Below are positions 9,265 to 17,551 of a DNA stretch of 38,566 nucleotides, piece by piece. The first letter of the stretch is position 1; each line of letters opens with the position of its first letter. The position numbers were made by a program, and so were the translations under genes. Source of the stretch: Alphaproteobacteria bacterium. GTDB taxonomy: Bacteria; Pseudomonadota; Alphaproteobacteria; UBA9655. The DNA is taken from NCBI GenBank assembly GCA_019750035.1, contig JAIEOZ010000190.1:1-38566 (forward strand), written 5' to 3'. The notes beneath the pieces were generated by a model. It was not told where the DNA came from. It was given only the letters and a program-made list of their open reading frames with translations, and ran no database searches.

Positions 9265-9570
9265 ATGCAACAAGGATTTTTAACCCACAAAACAGGATCT
9301 CTTTCTAAAATCCTCATGGGAACTGCCATGATCGGATTTTTCGGGATTTTCTCTCCCAATACGGCCGCTAAAGCTGTAGATTGTGATCATTTATATCATC
9401 AACACGAGTGTGAAAGTAACGATGCCTGTTACTGGAGCTCCTGGGGCCCAAGTTGTGTGGGCGAGCAGCACTGTGCGGGTTTAGATGAGACGACGTGTAG
9501 CCAAACGGCAGGATGTTTTATGAGCTATCCAAGCTCAGATATGGGCACCTGTTATCCTAAGCACTGGTAA
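9265..9570 (+). CDS. Small exported cysteine-repeat protein
   Basis: I do not recognise a named family. The 101-residue protein has an N-terminal signal (hydrophobic residues about 14-31, likely cleaved after AKA). The mature part of about 65 residues holds eight cysteines in two four-Cys units. Unit 1 has spacing C-x8-C-x5-C-x8-C and unit 2 C-x7-C-x5-C-x11-C. Aromatic residues follow the third Cys of each unit (CYW and CFM). Similar C...L....C.....C.W repeats occur in secreted bacterial and protist proteins, and such proteins are usually disulfide-bonded. AAAGGA lies upstream of the ATG. Its base composition is less AT-rich than the flanking DNA, which supports coding. A surface, periplasmic or host-directed role is possible but not shown. 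Confidence 0.7.
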   Translation: MQQGFLTHKTGSLSKILMGTAMIGFFGIFSPNTAAKAVDCDHLYHQHECESNDACYWSSWGPSCVGEQHCAGLDETTCSQTAGCFMSYPSSDMGTCYPKHW

Positions 9571-9598
9571 TAATGGTCTCACTCCATTTATGCGGCTT

Positions 9599-9636
9599 CA
9601 TCCCTAAAATTCACTTAAAACGACTTTTAAGGGATG
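9599..9636. terminator. Stem-loop between convergent genes
   Basis: CATCCCT (9599-9605) pairs with AGGGATG (9630-9636), extended by AAAA/TTTT with one bulge. An alternative inner stem is CTTAAAA/TTTTAAG. It lies between the end of the cysteine-repeat gene and the convergent end of asd, where a bidirectional terminator would be expected. There is no good T tract. Confidence 0.4.
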
Positions 9637-9674
9637 GGGTCGCCTAGATGATGATCCTCTCAAGGAGCTCCCTC

Positions 9675-10718
9675 CTAATTCACGCCCCGTGGATATTCCC
9701 CACATTCTAAATAATCAGCAACAATTCTTTCAGCAATTTGCACGGCATTAAGGGCCGCTCCTTTACGTAAATTATCACTGACAAGCCAGAACAAAAGGCC
9801 ATTTTCAACCGATTTATCACGACGAATCCGGCTAATGAACACTGAGTCCTCACCTGCAACTTCCGCAGGGGTCACATACCCATCCTCTTGACGATAATCC
9901 ACAATGGAGAGCCCCGAAAACTCTCGCCATAAAGCCCGCGCTTCACCGACCGACAAAGGATTTTCAAACTCAACAGCCACAGCCATAGAATGACCAATAA
10001 ACACAGGAACGCGAACACACGTGATCGCCATTCCCACCTCACTTCCTAAAATTTTTTGCGTTTCAGCGGTAACTTTTGTTTCTTCATAGGTTGTTCCATC
10101 AGGTAAGAAAATATCGACTTGAGGAATGACATTGAAAGCAATTTGCTTGGGCAGTTCTTCCTTGATCACAGGCTGATTCATATAAATCGCGCGTGTTTGG
10201 TTGAAAAGTTCATCCATCGCCGCACGCCCTGCCCCTGAAACAGATTGATAGGTTGAGACGACAACGCGTTTAAGACCTACCTCATCTTTTAAGGGCTTTA
10301 AAACCATCGTGAGAGGAATAGCCACGCAATTAGGGTTGGCAATGATGTTACATGTCCGATAACAAGAAAGAGCCTCAGGATTCACCTCAGGAACAACCAA
10401 AGGAACTTCCGTTTCCTGACGGAAATGAGACGAGTTATCAATAACAATACATCCTGCCTCTGCCGCAATGGGTACAAACTCTGCTGAAACCGCACTTCCT
10501 GCGGCAAAAAAAGCAAAATCAACGTCCGTAAAATCAAAATCCGCAATGGGAATCACATCTAAAACAAGATCTTCACCAAAGGAAACACGCTGACCGATGG
10601 ACGTTGCAGAAGCTACCGCTTGAATCTCATCAATCGGAAATTTTCGTTCAGCGAGCGTATTTAAAATCTCACGGCCTACATTCCCCGTAGCCCCAACAAC
10701 AGCAACTCGATACCCCAT
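9675..10718 (-). CDS. asd: Aspartate-semialdehyde dehydrogenase
   Basis: This cytoplasmic enzyme reduces aspartyl phosphate to aspartate semialdehyde with NADPH, the branch point to lysine/diaminopimelate, threonine and methionine. The N terminus has the dinucleotide-binding motif GATGNVG (residues 9-15). The catalytic Cys is residue 131 in NPNC, and SVSGAG and RVPVFIGHS (probable catalytic His) follow. At 347 residues it has the normal length. It is the last gene of the rpmF-plsX-fabH-asd set, 10 bp after fabH. The link to fatty-acid genes is unusual and may simply reflect co-transcription of growth genes. Confidence 0.95.
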   Translation of the reverse strand: MGYRVAVVGATGNVGREILNTLAERKFPIDEIQAVASATSIGQRVSFGEDLVLDVIPIADFDFTDVDFAFFAAGSAVSAEFVPIAAEAGCIVIDNSSHFRQETEVPLVVPEVNPEALSCYRTCNIIANPNCVAIPLTMVLKPLKDEVGLKRVVVSTYQSVSGAGRAAMDELFNQTRAIYMNQPVIKEELPKQIAFNVIPQVDIFLPDGTTYEETKVTAETQKILGSEVGMAITCVRVPVFIGHSMAVAVEFENPLSVGEARALWREFSGLSIVDYRQEDGYVTPAEVAGEDSVFISRIRRDKSVENGLLFWLVSDNLRKGAALNAVQIAERIVADYLECGEYPRGVN

Positions 10719-10728
10719 ATGACTCTCC

Positions 10729-11691
10729 CTACATGCGAATTAAATTAGATCCCCAGGCAAATCCTCCTCCAAAAGCTTCACAGAGGATAAGGTCTCCCTT
10801 TTGAATACGTCCATCCCTTACAGCGTGATCTAAAGCTAAAGGAATTGAAGCGGCAGATGTGTTGGCATGATCTGCCCCTGTATGAATAACCTTTGACTCA
10901 GGAAGACCTAGCTTTTTCGCTGTTGCATCAATAATACGCTTATTCGCTTGATGGGGAACAAGCCAATCAATTTCATCTCGTGAAATACCATAGTTTTTTA
11001 AGATATCTTCGACAGCTTCTTCTAACCGACACACAGCATTGCGAAAAACGTCACGGCCATTCATTTGAATGGCTCCTGTTGTTTGTGTCGTACTCACGCC
11101 TCCATTGACATACAAGGCCTCATAGCCACAGCCATCTGTTCGCAGCAAGTTCCCAATAATTCCTCGCCCCGCATCTTGTTGGGCTTCTAAAACCACCGCA
11201 CCTGCGCCATCCCCGAATAAAACAGCCGTTCGCCGATCACTCCAATCCAATAAGCGACTCATCGTTTCCGCCCCAATGACAAGAGCGGTTTTTGCCATTC
11301 CTTGCTTCAGATAGGCATCTGCCGTCGCGAGGGCAAAAACAAACCCACTACAAACAGCCATCTGATCAAAAGCAAAGCCTTTGGAAATTCCTAACTTTGC
11401 TTGAACACGTGTTGCTGTTGCAGGAAATGTATGATCAGGTGTTGAGGTTGCGAGAATGATCATATCAATGTCTTGCGGTATGCGCCCTGCTGCTTCTAAG
11501 GCGCGTCTGGCCGCTGTAGCCGCCATATCCGATGTATATTCGTCAGAAGCCGCAATATGCCTGGCACAAATGCCCGTTCTTTCAACGATCCATTCATGAG
11601 AAGTATCAAGGTCTTCCGCAAGATCATTATTGGTCACTCTCTTTGTAGGAAGATAGCTTCCCGTTCCTATCATCACAGAACGAAGAGTCAT
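10729..11691 (-). CDS. fabH: Beta-ketoacyl-ACP synthase III
   Basis: This enzyme condenses acetyl-CoA with malonyl-ACP to start fatty-acid synthesis. The complete triad is visible: Cys114 in MAVCSGF, His247 in VPHQANKRI and Asn277 in [13 protein letters not shown]. The [10 protein letters not shown] block near 160-169 and the C-terminal FGGGFAWGS are also typical. The length (320 residues) is normal. The start overlaps the plsX stop by four bases, consistent with translational coupling. The plsX-fabH pair is conserved in many proteobacteria. Confidence 0.96.
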   Translation of the reverse strand: MTLRSVMIGTGSYLPTKRVTNNDLAEDLDTSHEWIVERTGICARHIAASDEYTSDMAATAARRALEAAGRIPQDIDMIILATSTPDHTFPATATRVQAKLGISKGFAFDQMAVCSGFVFALATADAYLKQGMAKTALVIGAETMSRLLDWSDRRTAVLFGDGAGAVVLEAQQDAGRGIIGNLLRTDGCGYEALYVNGGVSTTQTTGAIQMNGRDVFRNAVCRLEEAVEDILKNYGISRDEIDWLVPHQANKRIIDATAKKLGLPESKVIHTGADHANTSAASIPLALDHAVRDGRIQKGDLILCEAFGGGFAWGSNLIRM

Positions 11692-12719
11692 TTATGAGTA
11701 ACCTTTTGCAAAGAAGCCTCCGAGTTAAATTCTTTAAGCAGATGGTCATTCACGTGGGAAGTCACCATATCAACAGCTAAATCAATGGCATGAGCAAAAC
11801 CCAAAGGGTCTGCTCCTCCATGGCTTTTAATCGCAATTCCATTAAGACCCAACCATATCCCTCCGTTGTAACGTCTGTAATCAAGACGTAATGATAACTT
11901 GTTGAGCATGGGTTTTGCTAAGAGATAACCGAGACGTGCCGTCCAAGAACTTTTAAAAGCTTCTTTAATATAGTTAAGTGCAAGCTGCATCACACCTTCC
12001 CCGACTTTAATAACCACATTACCTGTAAATCCATCCATCACAACAACATCAACCGTTCCCCGCGTCAGATCATCTCCTTCAATAAAGCCATAAAAATTAT
12101 TTTTGATAGAAGATGTCCGAATAAGATCGGCAGCTTCTTTTACCGTCGCATTTCCTTTAATATCCTCAGACCCAACATTAATAAGTCCTATTGTAGGATG
12201 GGGCAAATGGAGAACATGGCGGGCAAAAATTTCACCCATAATAGCAAATTGTTGAAGGTTTTTAGAGGAGCATTCAACATTAGCTCCTAAATCTAAAATA
12301 ACAACATCTCCCCTTAAGCTAGGAGCAAGGCTCGCAAGAGCGGGCCGGTCAATGCCTGTCATCGTTTTTAAAATGATTTTTGCAAGAGCCATATAAGCTC
12401 CTGTGTTGCCTGCAGAAATGACACCTTGAGCTCGCCCCTCTGCGACAGCTTTAATAGCCTGGCGCATGCTAGAATTTGGAAATCCTCTTATCGCTGCGGC
12501 CGGTTTTGTATCTGGGGTAATAACCTCTTCGCAAGGTATAAAAGTAACTTTTCCTGATAATATCTTCGTTTGAGCCAGCAAAGGTTCAACCGTTTCTTTT
12601 TGACCAAAAAGCAAAAAATGAACAAAAGGATAACGCTGTGCTGCGATTTGCAGCCCTTGAATGACGACTTCAGGGGCTTTGTCTCCGCCCATTGCATCAA
12701 CAGATAACGTAAATGTCAC
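11688..12719 (-). CDS. plsX: Acyl-ACP:phosphate acyltransferase PlsX
   Basis: PlsX converts acyl-ACP to acyl-phosphate, the donor for PlsY in phosphatidic acid synthesis. The N-terminal signature [16 protein letters not shown] is diagnostic. [13 protein letters not shown] and [17 protein letters not shown] are further family blocks. The 343-residue length is normal. It lies 30 bp after rpmF and overlaps fabH by four bases. The protein is a peripheral membrane enzyme in bacteria studied so far. Confidence 0.96.
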   Translation of the reverse strand: MTFTLSVDAMGGDKAPEVVIQGLQIAAQRYPFVHFLLFGQKETVEPLLAQTKILSGKVTFIPCEEVITPDTKPAAAIRGFPNSSMRQAIKAVAEGRAQGVISAGNTGAYMALAKIILKTMTGIDRPALASLAPSLRGDVVILDLGANVECSSKNLQQFAIMGEIFARHVLHLPHPTIGLINVGSEDIKGNATVKEAADLIRTSSIKNNFYGFIEGDDLTRGTVDVVVMDGFTGNVVIKVGEGVMQLALNYIKEAFKSSWTARLGYLLAKPMLNKLSLRLDYRRYNGGIWLGLNGIAIKSHGGADPLGFAHAIDLAVDMVTSHVNDHLLKEFNSEASLQKVTHK

Positions 12720-12749
12720 TCCAGAGTCTCCCTCTTATTGGAAGATCGA

Positions 12750-12944
12750 CTAAGCAACAGTCGCCGCAATGACCTGTCCTAAAACCTGACGCCCCTTGTA
12801 ATGGCCGCAAGAAGAACATAGATGATGGGGAAGCTTTCGTTCCCCACAATTAGGGCACTCAACGCTCGCAACAATCTTCAACGCATCATGAGACCGCCGC
12901 ATTCTACGCCGTGAGGGTGATGTTTTTTTCTTAGGAACTGCCAT
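12750..12944 (-). CDS. rpmF: 50S ribosomal protein L32, four-cysteine form
   Basis: This is a component of the large ribosomal subunit. The N terminus [20 protein letters not shown] is typical. CPNC (about 34-37) and CSSC (about 43-46) form a zinc-ribbon-like four-Cys site, so this is the C+ form, whereas many alphaproteobacterial L32 proteins lack these cysteines. The rpmF-plsX-fabH order is widespread. The DUF177 (YceD-like) gene that often precedes rpmF is absent here. A weak promoter candidate lies upstream. Confidence 0.95.
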   Translation of the reverse strand: MAVPKKKTSPSRRRMRRSHDALKIVASVECPNCGERKLPHHLCSSCGHYKGRQVLGQVIAATVA

Positions 12945-12980
12945 TGTTACTACCTATCGTTTTCGTGAATGTTTGATTGC

Positions 12981-13016
12981 TTGTTTAGCGCAAAAAAAAG
13001 ATAACAGCAAGTTTAT
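12981..13016 (-). promoter_or_regulatory. Possible promoter of the rpmF-plsX-fabH-asd operon
   Basis: On the minus strand TTGCTG is separated by 17 bases from TAAACA, about 40 bases before the rpmF ATG. The -35 match is fair and the -10 match weak, so this is only a candidate. Confidence 0.25.
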
Positions 13017-13159
13017 TCCTCTCCTCATCGAAAGGAATCCCTCTTTGTTTAAGCTGTCTCGAGGGGAAATTCAACTGCTGTGAAAAAGAAAAGTTCCAAG
13101 GTCATTTTTTTGTACACCATTTTGTCTTCTATTGGCTTAGCAAAGTCTTGATAAAGCCT

Positions 13160-13299
13160 AACGTTGAATTGACATCATTGACTGAGCCTATTTTATAAAA
13201 GAACGCGTTGATGAAGATTATTCCGATGCAGAAAAGATAAAACATTTGCTGAATATATTAATAGATATGAACTTATTATCAATATACTATAGAACTTCA
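13160..13299 (+). pseudogene. Decayed fragment resembling an IS630-type transposase
   Basis: The 381-bp gap between rpmF and the RND pump gene holds a coding relic. At 13160-13174 one frame reads NVELT. From 13186 a different frame reads AYFIKERVDEDYSDAEKI and then continues as LLNILIDMNLLSIYY. IS630/Tc1-type transposases typically read H-V-E-x-T, a short gap, D-W-A-x-F, then Y-P-x-A-E-K-I-x-L-V-x-D-N-L-N-T-H-x-x-x-S-L-Y. Here Asp is followed by TGA in place of the usual TGG (Trp), there is a small deletion or frame change, and the catalytic D-N-L-N-T-H block is lost. No intact transposase or clear terminal repeats are visible. The assignment rests on remembered family motifs. Confidence 0.5.
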
Positions 13300-13325
13300 T
13301 TTTGTGTAAGCGATAGTTTACAAGC

Positions 13326-16300
13326 TCACCTTTTAGAGGGCTTAATTTCCTCAGCCAGAAATATATACATGGCAGGGACAACAAATAAGGTAAAGAGTGT
13401 TCCAATAGAAATTCCTGAAGCAATGACAAGCCCAATACAATAGCGACTTACAGCTCCAGCGCCTGTTGCCGTGATTAAAGGAATAACGCCTAAAACCATG
13501 GCCGCTGTTGTCATTAAAATGGGACGGAGACGAATGGCAGCGGCTTGTTCAATGGCTTCTCTTTTGCTTTTGCCTTCCTGTTGAAGATCATTGGCAAATT
13601 GTACAATGAGAATGCCGTGTTTACTAATAAGACCGATTAAAGTGACAAGGCCGACTTCTGTATAGATATTGAGACTGGCCCCGCCGATGCCAAGACATAT
13701 AAAAATCATGGCGCCACAAATTGACATGGGGACACTGATCAGAACAATAAAAGGATCTCGGAAACTCTCAAAAAGAGCGGCAAGGGAGAGGTAGATAATG
13801 ATAATGGCAAAAAAGAAAGTCACTAAAAGGGAACTTCCCTCTTGTACGTATTGTCTTGAGGCTCCTCCATAATCTATCGAAAATTCGTTGGGAAGATTTG
13901 TTTTCGCAATATCTTGCATCACACCAATGGCTTCACCTAAGGTGACGCCAGGAGCAGGAACACCAGAAATCGTCGCAGACCGAAGTTGCTGAAAATGGTT
14001 AATGGATTCGGGAACGACTTTTACTTTGAATTTTGTCACTGTTGAGAGGGGAATCGAAGATCCATCGATTGTATTCATATAATAGTTTGCTAGCTGAGAG
14101 TAATTTATACGTTCACTGTGGATGACTTGAGGAATGACCTGATAAGAGCGTCCATAAAAATTAAAAAAGTTAATGTAACCTTGACTTAAGGCGGCTTGAA
14201 GAAGATTACCCAAATCGGTCATATTCAAGCCAAGTAAAGCGGCTTTATAGCGATCAATTTCAAGAGTTGTTTGCGCTTTATCAATTTTAAGATCAGAATC
14301 AAGATAAGCAAATTTTCCCGTCTTTGATGCGGTATCCATGATAGTTTGTGCAACTTCATTAAGGATGGCATAGGTTTCAGTTGTTTGAATGACAAATTGC
14401 ATCGGCAATCCACTTCCTGCTCCGGGAAGGGGAGAGGGTTGGAAAACAGCGGCTTTCACTCCTGCAATTTGATAAAGAAGTTTTTGTGCTTGAGGTTGTA
14501 ATTGATCTGCGGTGCGTGTTCTCTCGTTCCAAGGTTTAAGAACCATTCCGGCAAGACCTAAATTAAGGCCACCGCTGCCATCAAGTTGAAAAACATGGTC
14601 TGTTTCAAGAAAACTGTCATAATCTTTATAAACTTGCGCTGAATAAAGCTGTGTTTGCATTAATGCTGCATTTGGAGCAGCCGTGAGTTGAGAAATGATA
14701 ATCCCTTGATCTTCCTGAGGGGCGAGCTCAGATTTTGAATTTACATATAAAAATCCAATGCTTATAAGGACAATAGCCGCAAAAACGCCGGTGACAGGCA
14801 GATAGTTAAGAGAGTCATGTAAAGTTCTCGCATACCCTTTTTCGAGACTGGAAAAATGATGATTGATAACAGCAGCAAACCGCCCTTCATTTGCAGGTTT
14901 TAAAAATTTTGAACACATCATCGGGGAAAGTGTTAGGGCAATAATAGCTGAAATCGCAACAGCTCCCGCTAAGGTAAAAGCAAATTCAGTAAAAAGAACA
15001 CCTGTGAGTCCGCCCATAAAACCAATAGGAACGTAGACAGCAATGAGAACCACTGAGATAGCAATGATGGGATTGGCGAGTTCTCGAGCACCAAGAATGG
15101 CCGCATCGAAAGGTTTTGTTCCCTCTTCAATATGACGATAAACGTTTTCAACCACAATAATGGCATCATCTACGACAAGGCCAATGGAAAGAACCAGGGC
15201 TAAAAGGGTCAATAAGTTAATAGAATACCCCAAAAGATACATGATAAAAAAAGCGCCAATCAACGACAATGGAATGGCAAAAATAGGAATTATCACGCTT
15301 CGAAAAGAGGCTAAAAAAAGAAAGATAACAACAATAACGATAGCAATGGCTTCGAATAAAGATTGCTCAACTTCAAGAATAGAGGCATTAACGTATTTTG
15401 TTGAATCATAAACAATTTTCCCATTTAATCCTTCCGGAAATTGGACTTGAATAGAAGGGAATAACTTTGTAATATTTCCAACAACAGTGAGAAGGTTTGC
15501 TGCGGGGGCAACCTGAATTCCAATATAAACAGCTTCCTTTCCATCGAATTTAACGGCTGTATCATAATTTTGTGCTCCTAGAGAGACAGTTCCGACGTCC
15601 TTGAGTCGCACAATCGTATCGTTTTCTGCTTTTACAACAAGGTTACGAAACCCTTCAATCGTTTCTAAGCCCATATCGGTTGATAAGTTAAAGGTCATCA
15701 TTTGGCCGTCTGTTCGACCTGCAGCCGCAATAAAGTTATTTGAGGTGAGTGCGGCTGAAACCTGGTCAGGGGTCACGCCTACGGCCGACATTTTCACAGG
15801 ATCAAGCCAAGCGCGCATTGCAAATTGTCGGCTGCCTAAAATTTCAGCAAGTTGAACCCCATCTACAGCCTGTAGCTTAGGCTGGACAACACGGATTAAG
15901 TAGTCTGTAATTTTATTATTGGGAAGAATATCGCTATAAAACCCAATATACATAGCATCAAGAACATCACCGATGGTAACGGTAATGACGGGCAGCTGAG
16001 ATCCTTTAGGAAGTTGATTTAAGACAGCGTTCACTTTTGTATTAATTTCAGTAAGCGCTTTTTGTGTATCGTAATTAAGACGTAAAGTGGCTTGGATTGT
16101 ACTAGAATTTTGATTGCTTATGGAGGTTAAATAATCAATGCCATTGGCTTGAGCAATGGATTGCTCAAGAGGAGTGGTAATAAAGCTGGTAATAAGCTCA
16201 GGATCTGCGCCTGTAAAGGTCGTTGAGACTGTGACAACGGCATTTTGCGTAAAAGGAAATTGACGGATGGGAAGCATGCCCAGAGAACGCAACCCTAAAA

Positions 16301-16367
16301 CAAGAATCATTAAGCTCACAACGCAAGCGAGCACAGGTCGATGAATATAGAGGTCCGTAAATTTCAT
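13326..16367 (-). CDS. RND-type multidrug efflux pump, inner-membrane transporter
   Basis: This is a proton-driven HAE1-type exporter of the AcrB/MexF superfamily. The N terminus FTDLYIHRPVLACVVSLMIL is typical, and the length of 1013 residues is normal. The proton-relay Asp pair is intact in IGLVVDDAIIVVENVYRH within TM4 (about 400-417). Two large periplasmic loops separate TM1-2 and TM7-8, and the C-terminal VGLVTLIGLISKHGILIVQFAN block matches the family. It is the third gene of an operon after the outer-membrane factor and fusion protein. Substrates cannot be told from sequence. The 3' end lies next to the transposase relic. Confidence 0.95.
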   Translation of the reverse strand: MKFTDLYIHRPVLACVVSLMILVLGLRSLGMLPIRQFPFTQNAVVTVSTTFTGADPELITSFITTPLEQSIAQANGIDYLTSISNQNSSTIQATLRLNYDTQKALTEINTKVNAVLNQLPKGSQLPVITVTIGDVLDAMYIGFYSDILPNNKITDYLIRVVQPKLQAVDGVQLAEILGSRQFAMRAWLDPVKMSAVGVTPDQVSAALTSNNFIAAAGRTDGQMMTFNLSTDMGLETIEGFRNLVVKAENDTIVRLKDVGTVSLGAQNYDTAVKFDGKEAVYIGIQVAPAANLLTVVGNITKLFPSIQVQFPEGLNGKIVYDSTKYVNASILEVEQSLFEAIAIVIVVIFLFLASFRSVIIPIFAIPLSLIGAFFIMYLLGYSINLLTLLALVLSIGLVVDDAIIVVENVYRHIEEGTKPFDAAILGARELANPIIAISVVLIAVYVPIGFMGGLTGVLFTEFAFTLAGAVAISAIIALTLSPMMCSKFLKPANEGRFAAVINHHFSSLEKGYARTLHDSLNYLPVTGVFAAIVLISIGFLYVNSKSELAPQEDQGIIISQLTAAPNAALMQTQLYSAQVYKDYDSFLETDHVFQLDGSGGLNLGLAGMVLKPWNERTRTADQLQPQAQKLLYQIAGVKAAVFQPSPLPGAGSGLPMQFVIQTTETYAILNEVAQTIMDTASKTGKFAYLDSDLKIDKAQTTLEIDRYKAALLGLNMTDLGNLLQAALSQGYINFFNFYGRSYQVIPQVIHSERINYSQLANYYMNTIDGSSIPLSTVTKFKVKVVPESINHFQQLRSATISGVPAPGVTLGEAIGVMQDIAKTNLPNEFSIDYGGASRQYVQEGSSLLVTFFFAIIIIYLSLAALFESFRDPFIVLISVPMSICGAMIFICLGIGGASLNIYTEVGLVTLIGLISKHGILIVQFANDLQQEGKSKREAIEQAAAIRLRPILMTTAAMVLGVIPLITATGAGAVSRYCIGLVIASGISIGTLFTLFVVPAMYIFLAEEIKPSKR

Positions 16368-16376
16368 GGGTATCCC

Positions 16377-17513
16377 TCAGTTTTGATCATTTATAACTTG
16401 GGGAGTTGGATTGTTGCTGGGAACAATAGAATTGTTAATGACGACAAGACTGCCATTTTTAAGCTTGAGCTGACCTGCGGTCACGACCAATTCTCCTTTT
16501 TCAAGACCAGAAAGAATTTGTATTTGATCTCCTCGAGTTTCGCCCACAGTGACGAATTTTTGAGTCGCGATATAGATAATGTTTCCGCTTTTATCTTTAT
16601 CTTTTTCTTTTAAAATATAAACTAAGTCGCCATAAGGATTGTAACTAATGACCGTTTGGGGAAGCGTAAGATAGTCTTGAGCCGCGCCTGTATTGATGGT
16701 GACCACACCATACATGCCAGGAAGCAACTTTTGATCAGTGTTAGAAAGGGTTCCTTCCACCTCGACATTTCGTGTGTGAAGATCGACAATGGGATTAATT
16801 GTTGTGATTTTTCCTGCAAACGACGCTTGTGGATAGCTATCTGTGGTGAGGGAGATGGATTGGTTGAGGGCAATTTTTGCGAGATCTTGCTGAGGAAGAT
16901 AAAAATCCGCATAAATGGGATCTAGAGACTGAAGCGTCACAATTTTATCCCCGGGATTTAAGAATTGACCCAAGTTAACAGCTGAAATGCCAAGGCGTCC
17001 TTTAAAAGGAGCACGAATAATTTTCTGCGCAATGAGAGCTTTTTGTCGAGCAACTTGGGCGATTGCGCTTTTAAGGTTTGCATCATCCGTATCAAGTGTG
17101 GCTTGGCTTACTCCATGAACGACAAACTGTTCTTTATCTCGTTTAAAGGTAATTTGCGCCAATTCTGCTTGAGCTTCTAAAGCCCTGAGTTGCGCAATTT
17201 CAACGTCTGGATTTAATTCAAGAATGAGGTCGCCTTGAGTGACAATTTGCCCAGGCTTAAACCAAATCGTTTTAATAAGCCCTTGAATTTCAGATGTTAT
17301 GTCCACACCATTGATCGCTCGGAGAGAGGCCGTCGCTGTCAGATGAGGTTGCCAAGATGAAAGTGTCACCGTCATGGCTGATACAGTGCTAGGGGGGGCT
17401 GTGTGGGTACTCATATATTTTTTCGTCATGAACGACTCAAAAGCCTTATAGGCAAAAATGCCTCCAAAAAGTAGCCCTGTAAGGATAAGCATGATGATCA
17501 TGCGTTTTGACAT
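16377..17513 (-). CDS. RND efflux periplasmic adaptor (membrane fusion protein)
   Basis: This protein links the RND pump to the outer-membrane channel. It has one N-terminal membrane anchor (about residues 5-25). A split lipoyl domain follows: GLIKTIWFKPGQIVTQGDLILELN before, and IIRAPFKGRLGISAVNLGQFLNPGD after, a helical hairpin. The beta-barrel part (DPIYADFYLPQQDLAKI) and membrane-proximal part come next. At 378 residues it has family-typical length. The pump gene starts 9 bp downstream. A run of seven G (plus strand 17392-17398) is in frame near the anchor. Confidence 0.94.
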   Translation of the reverse strand: MSKRMIIMLILTGLLFGGIFAYKAFESFMTKKYMSTHTAPPSTVSAMTVTLSSWQPHLTATASLRAINGVDITSEIQGLIKTIWFKPGQIVTQGDLILELNPDVEIAQLRALEAQAELAQITFKRDKEQFVVHGVSQATLDTDDANLKSAIAQVARQKALIAQKIIRAPFKGRLGISAVNLGQFLNPGDKIVTLQSLDPIYADFYLPQQDLAKIALNQSISLTTDSYPQASFAGKITTINPIVDLHTRNVEVEGTLSNTDQKLLPGMYGVVTINTGAAQDYLTLPQTVISYNPYGDLVYILKEKDKDKSGNIIYIATQKFVTVGETRGDQIQILSGLEKGELVVTAGQLKLKNGSLVVINNSIVPSNNPTPQVINDQN

Positions 17514-17551
17514 TATTTATCTCCGTTCAATAACCAATTAAGATTTACCGG

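Noticed and set aside
13080-13151. Short frame VKKKSSKVIFLYTILSSIGLAKS in the rpmF upstream gap
   Set aside because: It resembles a signal-like peptide but is only 23 codons, has a GTG start with a distant GAGGGG and no continuation.
13246-13443. A 65-codon plus-strand frame overlapping the end of the RND pump gene
   Set aside because: Its second half is antisense to a clear pump gene. Its first half belongs to the transposase relic, so it is not an intact gene.
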